From an uncultured Alphaproteobacteria bacterium (GTDB lineage: Bacteria > Pseudomonadota > Alphaproteobacteria > Rhodobacterales > Rhodobacteraceae), in assembly GCA_929200255.1 (NCBI GenBank), contig CAKMYZ010000021.1:1-46729 (forward strand): a DNA stretch of 46,729 nt. The letters run 5' to 3'. A program made the position numbers and the translations under genes. Positions 34,807 through 43,639 of the stretch are shown one piece after another. A model generated the notes under the pieces. The model saw nothing but the letters and a program-made list of their open reading frames with translations. It searched no databases and had not been told where the DNA came from. Positions within the stretch are counted from its first letter, which is position 1. Each line of letters opens with the position of its first letter.

Positions 34807-36057
34807 ATGGCAGCCCCCGGAGAGAACCTGCGTATTAACGGTGAGCGGCTATGGGACAGCCTGATGGAGATGGCCAAGATTGGCCCCGGTGTCGCGGGCG
34901 GCAATAACCGCCAAACCCTGACTGATGAGGATAGCGAGGGCCGTCACCTGTTTCAGACATGGTGTGAGGCGGCTGGCTGTACCATGGGTGTCGATGAGAT
35001 TGGCAATATGTTTGCGCGCCGCGAAGGCACTGACCCGGATGCGCTGCCTGTCTACGTCGGATCGCATTTGGATACGCAGCCGACGGGCGGCAAGTATGAC
35101 GGCGTTCTGGGTGTGCTTGGCGGCCTGGAAATTTTACGCACGTTGAATGATCTGGATATCAAGACCAAACACCCGATTGTCGTGACGAACTGGACCAATG
35201 AAGAAGGCACGCGTTACGCACCTGCCATGCTCGCTTCGGGTGTTTTTGCGGGCAAGCATACGCTCGATTGGGCAAATGACCGGGTGGATGCCGATGGCAA
35301 ACGCTTTGGTGATGAGCTGGAGCGGATTGGCTGGAAAGGCGAAGAAAAGGTCGGGAACCGCAAGATGCATGCGTTCTTTGAATTGCACATCGAGCAGGGG
35401 CCGATTCTGGAGGCTGAAGGCAAGGATATCGGTGTTGTCACCCATGGCCAGGGGCTGCGCTGGATCGAATGCACGGTGACAGGCAAGGAAAGCCACACCG
35501 GGTCAACGCCCATGCATATGCGTAAAAATGCGGGCCGCGGTTTGGCGCTGATCACCGAGCTGGTGCATGAGATTGCGATGAAGAACCAACCGAACGCGGT
35601 GGGGGCGATTGGCCATATCGACGTTTACCCCAACAGCCGCAACATCATCCCCGGCAAGGTGGTGTTTACCGTCGATATGCGCACGCATCTTCTGGATAAA
35701 CTCAATGGGATGGTTGATGAGCTGATGGCGAAAGCGCCTGCGCTCTGCGAAGAGATCGGCGTGAGTTTTGAGGCAGAGATTGTGGGGCAGTTTAACCCGC
35801 CTGCCTTTGATGAAGCCTGCGTGACGGCTGTGCGTGATGCGGCAGAGCGGCTGGGGTATTCTCACATGGATATCGTGTCAGGTGCGGGGCATGACGCGTG
35901 CTGGATCAATGACATTTACCCGACCGCGATGGTGATGTGCCCCTGTGTGGATGGGCTCAGCCACAATGAGGCGGAAGAGATTTCGCCGGAGTGGGCCGCG
36001 GCGGGGACTGATGTGCTGTTTCATGCGGTGGTCGAGACCGCGGAGATTGTGGGGTAG
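34807..36057 (+). CDS. Zn-dependent N-carbamoyl-amide hydrolase, likely beta-ureidopropionase
   Basis: A 416-residue M20-family amidohydrolase (allantoate amidohydrolase/N-carbamoylase group). Binuclear metal ligands lie in VGSHLDTQPTGGKYDGVLG, TNEEGTRYAPAM, FFELHIEQGP and DGLSHNEAE, with the GKESHTGSTPM dimer-domain motif. Context with PreTA and dihydropyrimidinase makes N-carbamoyl-beta-alanine or N-carbamoyl-beta-aminoisobutyrate the likely substrate, giving the beta-amino acid, ammonia and CO2. GGAG six bases upstream fixes the start at 34807. A RutR operator precedes it. Allantoate or N-carbamoyl-alpha-amino acids are alternatives. Confidence 0.88.
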   Translation: MAAPGENLRINGERLWDSLMEMAKIGPGVAGGNNRQTLTDEDSEGRHLFQTWCEAAGCTMGVDEIGNMFARREGTDPDALPVYVGSHLDTQPTGGKYDGVLGVLGGLEILRTLNDLDIKTKHPIVVTNWTNEEGTRYAPAMLASGVFAGKHTLDWANDRVDADGKRFGDELERIGWKGEEKVGNRKMHAFFELHIEQGPILEAEGKDIGVVTHGQGLRWIECTVTGKESHTGSTPMHMRKNAGRGLALITELVHEIAMKNQPNAVGAIGHIDVYPNSRNIIPGKVVFTVDMRTHLLDKLNGMVDELMAKAPALCEEIGVSFEAEIVGQFNPPAFDEACVTAVRDAAERLGYSHMDIVSGAGHDACWINDIYPTAMVMCPCVDGLSHNEAEEISPEWAAAGTDVLFHAVVETAEIVG

Positions 36058-36059
36058 TT

Positions 36060-36110
36060 GGGGGCGATGCCCCCGCTTCGCTCCCCCGAGATATTTGTAA
36101 ACAAAAGAAG
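36060..36110. repeat. Dispersed palindromic repeat, copy B
   Basis: GGGGGCGATGCCCCC forms a hairpin at 36060-36074. It is followed by CTCCCCCGAGATATTT (36081-36096), identical to 12584-12599, and GTAAACAAAAGAAG. The copy lies three bases after the hydrolase stop, between that gene and the dihydropyrimidinase gene, and may modulate their relative expression. Confidence 0.75.
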
Positions 36111-36148
36111 ATGAGGGCCGTGCAAGTGGCGGTCAGGGAGACAGGGAA

Positions 36149-37603
36149 ATGACCAAAGTCATCAAAAACGGAACAATCGTCACCCATGATCTGACCTACA
36201 AGGCGGACGTGCTGATAGATGGCGGCACTATCGTTGAGATTGGTCCGAACCTGAAAGGGGATGAGGAACTGGACGCGACCGGCTGCTATGTCATGCCGGG
36301 CGGAATTGATCCGCATGTGCATTTGGAAATGCCCTTCATGGGCACCTATTCCACCGATGATTTTGAAAGCGGCACGCGGGCGGGTCTGGCTGGCGGCACG
36401 ACGATGGTGGTTGATTTTTGCCTGCCCAATCAGGGCGAAAGCCTGCTGGATGCAATCAAGCGCTGGGACAACAAATCGACCCGTGCCAACTGTGACTATT
36501 CCTTCCATATGGCCGTGACATGGTGGGGGGAGCAGGTGTGGGGCGACATGGAAACCGTCGTGAAGGATCATGGCATCAACACCTTCAAGCATTTCCTTGC
36601 TTACAAAGGCGCGTTGATGGTGAATGATGACGAGCTGTTTGCAAGCTTTAACCGTTTGGCCGAATTGGGCGGCATTGCCATGGTCCACGCCGAAAACGGC
36701 GATGTGGTGGCCGAGCTTTCCGCGAAACTGCTGGCCGAGGGGAACACCGGGCCGGAGGCGCATGCCTATTCCCGCCCGCCGCAGGTTGAGGGCGAGGCAA
36801 CAAACCGTGCGATCATGATCGCCGATATGGCGGGCGTGCCGCTCTATGTTGTGCATACCTCTTGCGAGGACAGCCACGAGGCGATCCGCCGCGCCCGCAT
36901 GCAGGGCAAACGCGTCTGGGGTGAGCCGCTGATCCAGCATCTGACGCTGGATGAGGGTGAATATTTCAACAAAGACTGGGACCATGCCGCGCGCCGCGTG
37001 ATGTCGCCGCCGTTCCGCAACAAACAGCATCAGGATAGCCTGTGGGCGGGGTTGCAGTCAGGATCGCTGAGCGTTGTGGCGACGGACCATTGCGCCTTTA
37101 CCACTGAACAGAAACGCTATGGTGTGGGTGATTTCACGAAGATCCCAAATGGCACCGGCGGCCTTGAGGACCGGATGCCGATGCTTTGGACCCATGGCGT
37201 GGCGACTGGCCGTTTGACGATGAATGAATTTGTCGCCGTGACCTCGACCAATATCGCGAAGATTTTGAACTGTTACCCCAAGAAAGGGGCTGTTCTGGTG
37301 GGGGCTGATGCCGATCTGGTGGTTTGGGACCCTAAGAAATCAAAAACGATCACGGCGGGAAGCCAGCAATCGGCCATCGACTATAACGTGTTTGAGGGCA
37401 AAGAGGTCACGGGCCTGCCCCGCTTTACCCTGACGCGCGGCCATGTGGCGATCCATGATGGCGAAGTGCGCACGCAGGAAGGCCACGGAAAGTTTGTGAA
37501 ACGCGAGGCGAATACGCCGGTGAACCGCGCGCTGTCATCGTGGAAAGAACTGACGGCGCCGCAGCCAGTGGAACGGTCGGGTATTCCGGCGACGGGGGTT
37601 TGA
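36149..37603 (+). CDS. hydA: Dihydropyrimidinase
   Basis: A 484-residue cyclic amidohydrolase that opens dihydrouracil or dihydrothymine (and hydantoins) to the N-carbamoyl compound. Metal ligands are His56 and His58 in GGIDPHVHLEMPF, the carbamylated Lys153 in FLAYKGALMV, and histidines in MVHAENGD and YVVHTSCEDS, with the Asp in VATDHCAF. Length and motifs suit dihydropyrimidinase rather than allantoinase. The ATG follows a GGGAGACAGGGAA purine stretch. The stop overlaps the next start as TGATG. Confidence 0.94.
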   Translation: MTKVIKNGTIVTHDLTYKADVLIDGGTIVEIGPNLKGDEELDATGCYVMPGGIDPHVHLEMPFMGTYSTDDFESGTRAGLAGGTTMVVDFCLPNQGESLLDAIKRWDNKSTRANCDYSFHMAVTWWGEQVWGDMETVVKDHGINTFKHFLAYKGALMVNDDELFASFNRLAELGGIAMVHAENGDVVAELSAKLLAEGNTGPEAHAYSRPPQVEGEATNRAIMIADMAGVPLYVVHTSCEDSHEAIRRARMQGKRVWGEPLIQHLTLDEGEYFNKDWDHAARRVMSPPFRNKQHQDSLWAGLQSGSLSVVATDHCAFTTEQKRYGVGDFTKIPNGTGGLEDRMPMLWTHGVATGRLTMNEFVAVTSTNIAKILNCYPKKGAVLVGADADLVVWDPKKSKTITAGSQQSAIDYNVFEGKEVTGLPRFTLTRGHVAIHDGEVRTQEGHGKFVKREANTPVNRALSSWKELTAPQPVERSGIPATGV

Positions 37604-38076
37604 TGCAGGAGACAACGAAAGTTAGTGCAGAACATAGTGAAACTTACGCGAGGCTTTTTGGTATAACTTTTATTGTGAGCTTTATCGTTGCAACACTGGC
37701 GAGCCCTTTCCTCATTCAAGATCGAAATGGAGACGACTACGGGTTGGGTGTTTCAGTGATCATATTGATCGGTGCTTTCACATTTGGCCCTGTACTTTTC
37801 CTGAAGGCTGCATTCTTTGCCGCAGCAACTTTCTTTCCGCTTTACTATTTTGGATGCCGGTTTGTTAAAGAGCGAGCTAGTTTTTTGGGAAGCGTGTTGA
37901 TCTCAGCTTTTGTGAGTTCAACATTTGCATTCGCATTTCACGTAGAGTTTTCGCCCTTTCGAACAACATTCGACTTGGACCGGTGGTGGTTGTATGGGCA
38001 AGTGGGCGTGATAGCGATGGTTGTTTCAGGCGCTTTTGCAGTGCTTCAGGTTTTAGCGGTTTCGAAAGATGTCTGA
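37603..38076 (+). CDS. Small integral membrane protein in the pyrimidine operon (unknown)
   Basis: A 157-residue protein with four hydrophobic helices (roughly residues 20-40, 50-75, 95-115 and 130-150) and charged ends. No family is recognised. Its base composition is visibly more AT-rich than its neighbours, suggesting a later insertion. It is nevertheless tightly fitted: TGATG overlap with the dihydropyrimidinase gene and an eight-base overlap with the ABC ATPase gene. A role in membrane assembly or transport near the importer is a guess. Confidence 0.75.
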   Translation: MQETTKVSAEHSETYARLFGITFIVSFIVATLASPFLIQDRNGDDYGLGVSVIILIGAFTFGPVLFLKAAFFAAATFFPLYYFGCRFVKERASFLGSVLISAFVSSTFAFAFHVEFSPFRTTFDLDRWWLYGQVGVIAMVVSGAFAVLQVLAVSKDV

Positions 38077-38848
38077 TTCAGTGATATCGGCTTCTGGCCT
38101 CAACCTCACTTTCCAGACCAATGACGGACCTGTGCATGCTCTGAAGGATGTGAACCTTGAGATTAACAAGGGCGACTTTGTTAGTTTCATTGGCCCCTCC
38201 GGCTGCGGTAAGACCACGTTCTTGCGCTGTATTGCAGGGCTTGAGACGCCGACGGGTGGGCAGATTTCCGTCAACGGAATGACCCCGGATCAGGCGCGCC
38301 GGGCGCGTGCTTATGGCTATGTGTTTCAGGCGGCGGGTCTTTACCCCTGGCGCACGATTGGCGGCAATATCAAACTGCCGCTGGAGATTATGGGATTCTC
38401 AAAAGTCGAACAGGATGAGCGGGTGGGCCGTGTGCTGGACCTTGTTGATTTGGCGGGGTTCGAGAAGAAGTTTCCCTGGCAGTTGTCCGGCGGGATGCAG
38501 CAGCGCGCCTCGATCGCCCGCGCGCTGGCCTTTGATGCGGATATTCTGCTGATGGATGAACCCTTTGGTGCACTGGATGAGATCGTGCGCGATCATCTGA
38601 ATGAGCAGTTGTTGCAGCTTTGGGCGCGGACGGAAAAGACGATTGGGTTTGTGACCCACTCAATCCCCGAGGCGGTGTATCTGTCGACCAAGATTGTTGT
38701 CATGTCGCCGCGTCCGGGGCGCATCACCGATGTGATTGACAGCCCGCTGCCCAAAGAGCGGCCTTTGGATATTCGCGATAGCGCGGAATTTATCGAGATC
38801 GCACACCGGGTGCGCGATGGTCTGCGGGCGGGGCATGTGGATGACTAG
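38069..38848 (+). CDS. ABC importer ATPase (SsuB/ThiZ-like), pyrimidine locus
   Basis: A 259-residue nucleotide-binding subunit. Walker A is GPSGCGKTTF, followed by the Q-loop VFQAAGLYPWRTI, signature LSGGMQQRASIARAL, Walker B ILLMDEPFGALDE and the switch histidine in FVTHSIPEA. It belongs to the nitrate/sulfonate/taurine-type group, which also includes pyrimidine-precursor and hydantoin importers. It works with the two permeases and the binding protein downstream. Its stop overlaps the next start by eight bases. Confidence 0.93.
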   Translation: MSDSVISASGLNLTFQTNDGPVHALKDVNLEINKGDFVSFIGPSGCGKTTFLRCIAGLETPTGGQISVNGMTPDQARRARAYGYVFQAAGLYPWRTIGGNIKLPLEIMGFSKVEQDERVGRVLDLVDLAGFEKKFPWQLSGGMQQRASIARALAFDADILLMDEPFGALDEIVRDHLNEQLLQLWARTEKTIGFVTHSIPEAVYLSTKIVVMSPRPGRITDVIDSPLPKERPLDIRDSAEFIEIAHRVRDGLRAGHVDD

Positions 38849-39821
38849 GGAATCCCTCCGGGGGACGTTTGATTGGACGAAGAAAGTCAGGGGGTCCCGC
38901 GTGAAGTCACTGCTGCCTGTTCTGACCGTGATCGCTGCGATCCTGTTGTTCTGGGTCGCCTCCGTCGTGCCGATGAACATGCATCTTACCGCCGATCAGG
39001 CGCAGCGTCAGGACATTGCGGTGATGCCGGATACTCCGGCGGCCCGGCAAGACCATTCCGGTATTGGGTTGGCCCTGCGCAACCCGCATTTGTTTGCGAT
39101 GACCTATACGTTGGACCGGCCGCGTCTGCCATCACCGCATCAGGTCGCGGCTGAGATGTGGGATACAATCGCGTTGAAAAAGGTCACCTCGCGTCAGTCA
39201 TTGGTTTATCATGGCTGGGTGACGCTTTCTGCGACGCTGCTGGGTTTTGCCATTGGCACCGGCCTTGGCATTCTGCTGGCCGTCGGGATTGTTTATAACA
39301 AGGCGATGGACATGAGCGTGATGCCCTGGGCCATCGCCAGCCAGACAATCCCGATCCTTGCTTTGGCGCCCATGATCATCGTGATGCTGGGTTCGATTGG
39401 GATACAGGGGCTGTTCCCCAAGGCGGTGATCAGTGCTTACCTGAGCTTTTTCCCGGTGGTTGTTGGCATGGTGAAAGGGTTGCGCAGCCCGGATGCGATG
39501 CAGTTGGACCTGCTGCGCACCTATCACGCAAGCCCCGCACAGGGGTTTTGGAAGCTGCGCTTGCCTGCCTCGGTGCCCTATCTTTTTGCTTCGTTGAAGA
39601 TCGGTATCTCAGCGTCATTGGTTGGGGCTATTGTGGCAGAGCTGCCCACGGGTGCCCGTGCGGGCTTTGGCGCGCGCATGTTGGTGGGTGATCAATATGG
39701 CCAGCCCATGGTCACATGGGCCGCTCTTTTTGCAGCAGCGCTCACTGCCGCGGCTTTGGTGGGCCTGTTTAGCCTGATGGAGCGCTGGACGTTGCGCCGC
39801 ATGGGGATGCAGGCGGCATGA
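38841..39821 (+). CDS. ABC importer permease 1
   Basis: A 326-residue inner-membrane permease (BPD-type). After the first helix (about residues 26-42) lies an unusually long segment of about 80 residues before the second helix. It contains NMHLTADQAQRQD and ends near PSPHQVAAEMWDTI. The EAA loop is represented by DLLRTYHASPAQGFWKLRLP. GTG at 38901 has a good AGGGGG ribosome binding site and would give a 306-residue form; ATG 38841 overlaps the ATPase gene. The ATGA overlap with the second permease implies a heterodimer. Confidence 0.88.
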   Translation: MTRESLRGTFDWTKKVRGSRVKSLLPVLTVIAAILLFWVASVVPMNMHLTADQAQRQDIAVMPDTPAARQDHSGIGLALRNPHLFAMTYTLDRPRLPSPHQVAAEMWDTIALKKVTSRQSLVYHGWVTLSATLLGFAIGTGLGILLAVGIVYNKAMDMSVMPWAIASQTIPILALAPMIIVMLGSIGIQGLFPKAVISAYLSFFPVVVGMVKGLRSPDAMQLDLLRTYHASPAQGFWKLRLPASVPYLFASLKIGISASLVGAIVAELPTGARAGFGARMLVGDQYGQPMVTWAALFAAALTAAALVGLFSLMERWTLRRMGMQAA

Positions 39822-40669
39822 CGGGGACAGCGATCATCGGTGCTCTGGCGATTTGGGCTGCGGGCTGGTTTGTGAACACTCGCCTTGCCAATAGCGCTGC
39901 CGCGCAAAGCCGTTTGATTCGGTTGCTGGTGCCGGCCATCTTTGGCCTGACCTTGCTGATGATGTGGGAATTGCTGGTGCGGTTGCTGGATGTCAGCCCG
40001 GTGATCCTGCCACCCCCCACAGCGATCGCAAGCCGTTTTGCGGGCGAGCTGCCGATCCTTTGGGCGGATTTCGTGCAGACGATCATCAAGGGGGCGATGA
40101 CCGGCTATATTGTGGGGATGTTTGCGGCCTTTGCTGTCGCGGTTTTGGCCGACAGATCGGATTTCCTGACGCGCGGTATCTTGCCTGTGGGCGGGTTCAT
40201 GGCGGCCTTGCCGATTGTTGGCACGGCGCCGATATTTGTGCGCTGGCTGGGCAGTGACTGGGAATCAAAGGCGGCCGTGGTCGCGGTGATGGTGTTTTTC
40301 CCGATACTTGTGAACACCGTGGCGGGATTGCGTGATACAACCGCCATGCAGCGCGATCTGATGCGAACCTATGGCGCAGGCTATTGGCCCACGTTCTTCA
40401 AGCTGCGCCTGCCGGCGGCGATGCCTTTTATCTTTAACGGGCTCAAGATTGCGACCACTTTGGCGCTGATCGGGGCGATTGTTGCTGAATTTTTCGGCTC
40501 TCCCACGGTGGGCATGGGATTTCGGATATCCACGTCTGTCGGCCAACTTGCGCTGGATATGGTCTGGGCCGAGATCGTCGTGGCGGCCCTCGCGGGCAGC
40601 GCGTTCTACGGTCTGGCAGCATGGATTGAGGGGCGGGTGACGTTTTGGCACCCATCGCAACGCAAATAA
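39818..40669 (+). CDS. ABC importer permease 2
   Basis: A 283-residue BPD-type permease with about seven hydrophobic segments. The EAA loop DLMRTYGAGYWPTFFKLRLP closely parallels that of permease 1, and a conserved PIVGTAPIFVRWLG helix precedes it. It would form the second half of the channel with permease 1, on which it is translationally coupled. About 50 bases separate it from the binding-protein gene. Confidence 0.92.
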   Translation: MTGTAIIGALAIWAAGWFVNTRLANSAAAQSRLIRLLVPAIFGLTLLMMWELLVRLLDVSPVILPPPTAIASRFAGELPILWADFVQTIIKGAMTGYIVGMFAAFAVAVLADRSDFLTRGILPVGGFMAALPIVGTAPIFVRWLGSDWESKAAVVAVMVFFPILVNTVAGLRDTTAMQRDLMRTYGAGYWPTFFKLRLPAAMPFIFNGLKIATTLALIGAIVAEFFGSPTVGMGFRISTSVGQLALDMVWAEIVVAALAGSAFYGLAAWIEGRVTFWHPSQRK

Positions 40670-40718
40670 TAACTGAGCCCCGGGAAGAGGGCGTAACACC
40701 TAACTTGGAGAGAAGAGA

Positions 40719-41711
40719 ATGAAGAAGTTGATGATGGCAGCGGCACTGGCCGCAGGTCTGGGTGGCATGGCGCATGCTGACGCCCATGCAAACGATGTGA
40801 CGCTGCAATTACAGTGGGTCACGCAGTCCCAGTTTGCCGGGTACTATGTGGCGCTGGATCAGGGTTTCTATGAAGAGGAAGGGCTGAATGTGACTATCCT
40901 GCCCGGTGGCCCTGATATCGCGCCCCCGCAGGTTCTTGCTGGCGGTGGTGCTGATGTCATGCTGAACTGGATGCCGTCTGCCCTGGCCGCCCGCGAAAAG
41001 GGGTTGCCGGTGGTAAATATCGCGCAGCCGTTTAAGACATCCGGCCTGATGCTGACCTGCTGGAAGGACACCGGTATTGAAAGCGTTGCAGATTTCCGCG
41101 GCAAGACCATTGGCGTCTGGTTCTTTGGCAATGAATATCCATTCCTGAGCTGGATGAGCCAGGAAGGCATCTCTACCGATGGGGGTGAGGATGGTGTGAC
41201 CGTGCTGAAGCAGGGTTTCAACGTCGATCCGCTGTTGAACCGCGAGGCCGACTGCATTTCCACCATGACCTATAACGAATACGGTCAGGTATTGGATGCA
41301 GGCGTGTCAGAGGATGAACTGGTGACCTTCAAGTATGAAGATCAGGGCGTTGCGACGTTGGAAGACGGCATCTACGCGCTGGAAGAGAACCTTGAAGATC
41401 CCGTGTTCGTCGACAAGATGGTCCGCTTTGTCCGTGCTTCCATGCGTGGTTGGAAATGGGCCGAAGAGAACCCGGTTGAGGCGGCGGGGATCGTTTTGGA
41501 CAACGATGAAACCGGCGCGCAGGGTGAAGCGGCCCAAATCCGCATGATGGGCGAGATAGCCAAGTTGACCGCGGGTTCTGACGGATCGCTTGATCCGGCG
41601 GATTACCAGCGGACGGTTGATACCTTGTTGGCTGGCGGTTCTGACCCCGTGATTTCGGCCGAGCCGGTGGGTGCCTGGACAAGCGTGATCACGGATCAGG
41701 CTTTGAACTAA
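40719..41711 (+). CDS. ABC importer substrate-binding protein (NMT1/THI5-like)
   Basis: A 330-residue periplasmic binding protein. A signal peptide (MKKLMMAAALAAGLGGMAHA) precedes VTLQLQWVTQSQFAGYYVAL, the hallmark of the NMT1/THI5-like family, whose ligands include pyrimidines and thiamin precursors. LPGGPDIAPPQVLAGGGADV and DFRGKTIGVWFF continue the fold. In this locus a pyrimidine, hydantoin or related ring is the expected ligand. A strong terminator follows, closing the operon. Confidence 0.92.
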   Translation: MKKLMMAAALAAGLGGMAHADAHANDVTLQLQWVTQSQFAGYYVALDQGFYEEEGLNVTILPGGPDIAPPQVLAGGGADVMLNWMPSALAAREKGLPVVNIAQPFKTSGLMLTCWKDTGIESVADFRGKTIGVWFFGNEYPFLSWMSQEGISTDGGEDGVTVLKQGFNVDPLLNREADCISTMTYNEYGQVLDAGVSEDELVTFKYEDQGVATLEDGIYALEENLEDPVFVDKMVRFVRASMRGWKWAEENPVEAAGIVLDNDETGAQGEAAQIRMMGEIAKLTAGSDGSLDPADYQRTVDTLLAGGSDPVISAEPVGAWTSVITDQALN

Positions 41712-41738
41712 AGCCGATCTGTTCAAGACGGCACGATC

Positions 41739-41769
41739 AAAGGGTCCGGATCGCATCCGGGCCCTTTTT
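41739..41769 (+). terminator. Rho-independent terminator of the pyrimidine operon
   Basis: AAAGGGTCCGGAT pairs with ATCCGGGCCCTTT around CGC, with one G-U pair, and five Ts end the signal. Confidence 0.92.
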
Positions 41770-41795
41770 GTATTCCAATGCCATTGCGCGCCGCG

Positions 41796-42830
41796 CTATG
41801 GGTCTGCGTCCGCGTTCATCGCGCGATAGGTCGGGATGATATCCCCCTCAGCCGCCGACGCCTCATAAACCCCCCGTGCAATCGCACGGCTAAGACAGGT
41901 CGCACCTGCGGCTGCAATATCGCGGAATGCGTCTGCGCCAACGCCAGAGGCGTCACCGGTTGCCATCCCAAACACCAGATCGCCATCCAGCGGTGTATGT
42001 GCCGGGACAATCGCCCGCGCCATGCCGTCATGCGCTGTCACCGCCAACCTGTGACATTGCGTTTTGGTGAGCGCTGCATCCGTGGCAACGATGGCGATTG
42101 TGGTATTGGCGCCCGCAGTGGCATGCTGGATCATGGCTTGTTCTTTGCGGCTGGGCGCGGGGGTAACCTGACCTGCGGCGGGATCAGGGCCTGCGCCGCC
42201 GAATTCATCCCCAAGTTCAAAGGGGGCGGCCCAGAAATGCTTGTCGCCCGGCGTTGTTACACTGCCAAGTGCGTTGACCACAACCAAAGCCCCGACCGTT
42301 GTGCCACCCGGCAAGACCAGAGAGGCCGAGCCGAGCCCGCCTTTCTGCATTGCGGCCATCGCACCGGTGCCAGCCCCGACAGTGCCGATTGCAAAGTCGC
42401 TATGCGCATTGGTGAGTGCTGCACGCCCAAGCGCACGATAGGGGTTTTCGCCCCAATCCTTGGCCCCGCCGTTAATCAGGTCAAAGATGATCGCCCCCGG
42501 CACGATAGGAACGCGCATCGGCCCGATGGCAAATCCACGCCCCATGGCGCGCAGCCCGTCCATCACCCCCGAACAGGCATCAAGCCCAAAGGCTGATCCG
42601 CCTGACAGGACCAGGGCATCAACGGCCTGCACGGTTTTGTCCGGGGCCAGCAGATCGGTTTCTTTGGTTCCCGGTGCGCCGCCCATGACATGCACGCTGG
42701 CCACAAAAGGGGCATTGCTGACCAACACCGTTGTCCCGGTTTTAATATTGTGATCCTGTGCGTTTCCGACCCTGAGCCCGGCGACATCGGTGATCAGGTT
42801 TTTGGCTCCTTGTTTATATGCACCGCCCAC
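41796..42830 (-). CDS. P1/S58-family peptidase (DmpA-like)
   Basis: A 344-residue self-processing aminopeptidase-family protein. Family marks are ITDVAGLRVGNAQD at the N-terminus, LSGGSAFGLDACSGV, IGTVGAGTGAMA, TTVGALVVVNALG and NTTIAIVATDAALTK, where processing to two chains is expected. Members cleave small peptides, beta-peptides or amides. The start is GTG at 42830, six bases after GGAGG; this ribosome binding site lies inside the upstream SDR gene, whose end it overlaps by 17 bases. Confidence 0.9.
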   Translation of the reverse strand: MGGAYKQGAKNLITDVAGLRVGNAQDHNIKTGTTVLVSNAPFVASVHVMGGAPGTKETDLLAPDKTVQAVDALVLSGGSAFGLDACSGVMDGLRAMGRGFAIGPMRVPIVPGAIIFDLINGGAKDWGENPYRALGRAALTNAHSDFAIGTVGAGTGAMAAMQKGGLGSASLVLPGGTTVGALVVVNALGSVTTPGDKHFWAAPFELGDEFGGAGPDPAAGQVTPAPSRKEQAMIQHATAGANTTIAIVATDAALTKTQCHRLAVTAHDGMARAIVPAHTPLDGDLVFGMATGDASGVGADAFRDIAAAGATCLSRAIARGVYEASAAEGDIIPTYRAMNADADP

Positions 42831-43551
42831 CGTCAACCTCCATTGCTACGCCAGTGATCATGCTGGCCTCATCCGAGCACAGAAAACAGGCGGCGTTGCC
42901 CATGTCTTCTGGCGTCGAGAAGCGCCCCAACGGGATTGTCGCGAGGAATTTCGCGCGCATCTCTGGCGTGTCTTCGCCCATGAAGGATTTCAGCAGGGGT
43001 GTTTCCCCCGCCACCGGATTAATCGCGTTCACGCGGATGCCATCAGGGGCCAGCTCAACCGCCATGGCTTTGGTTGCCGTGATCATCCAACCTTTGGAGG
43101 CATTGTACCAGTTCAGCCGTGGGCGGGGTGAGATACCAGCGGTCGAGGCGACATTCAGGATCACCCCCGCCTTGCGTTCTTTGAAATGGGGGACAAAGGC
43201 GCGCGCTAGCAGAAACACCGATTTCATGTTCACGTTTGTGACGCGGTCAAAGTCGTCTTCTGTGACGTCCTCAAGTGCGCTGGGCATATGGGTGACGCCT
43301 GCATTATTGACGAGGATATCAAGCGGGGCCTCCTTCAGAACTTTCTGGGCCAGCCTGTTGACGGCGGCACTGTCGGCAACGTCACAAGCCAGTGCGGCCC
43401 CGCCAATCTCGGTGGCGACGGCCTTTGCTGCGGCAAGGTTGATATCCGCCACATAGACATGTGCCCCTTCTGCGGCGAACTTGCGTGCAATGCCCGCCCC
43501 GAACCCCGATCCGCCGCCGGTCACGATTGCGCGTTTGTTTTCCAGTCGCAT
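42814..43551 (-). CDS. Short-chain dehydrogenase/reductase
   Basis: A 245-residue classical SDR. The cofactor loop is VTGGGSGFGAGIARKF, then NNAG, the active-site Ser in NVASTAG and WYNASKGW with the Tyr-x3-Lys pair. YVADIN with Asp after the second strand favours NAD over NADP. GVAMEVDGGRCI is the usual C-terminus. It is co-transcribed with the S58 peptidase. The substrate cannot be deduced. Confidence 0.92.
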   Translation of the reverse strand: MRLENKRAIVTGGGSGFGAGIARKFAAEGAHVYVADINLAAAKAVATEIGGAALACDVADSAAVNRLAQKVLKEAPLDILVNNAGVTHMPSALEDVTEDDFDRVTNVNMKSVFLLARAFVPHFKERKAGVILNVASTAGISPRPRLNWYNASKGWMITATKAMAVELAPDGIRVNAINPVAGETPLLKSFMGEDTPEMRAKFLATIPLGRFSTPEDMGNAACFLCSDEASMITGVAMEVDGGRCI

Positions 43552-43639
43552 GCTGCCTCCGCTGCTATCTTAAGTGCAGGGTAGCTATGTTGCGTAAGCT
43601 CGCAATCTCTTTTCTTGAGACCGCGACAGTGCCCTGACC

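Noticed and set aside
35957..37030. 357-codon minus-strand open frame
   Set aside because: Antisense to the dihydropyrimidinase metal-binding region; codon-phase shadow.
41778..42596. 272-codon plus-strand open frame after the importer terminator
   Set aside because: It is the complement of the S58 peptidase gene, which has clear family motifs, and its translation is Arg/Cys-rich nonsense.
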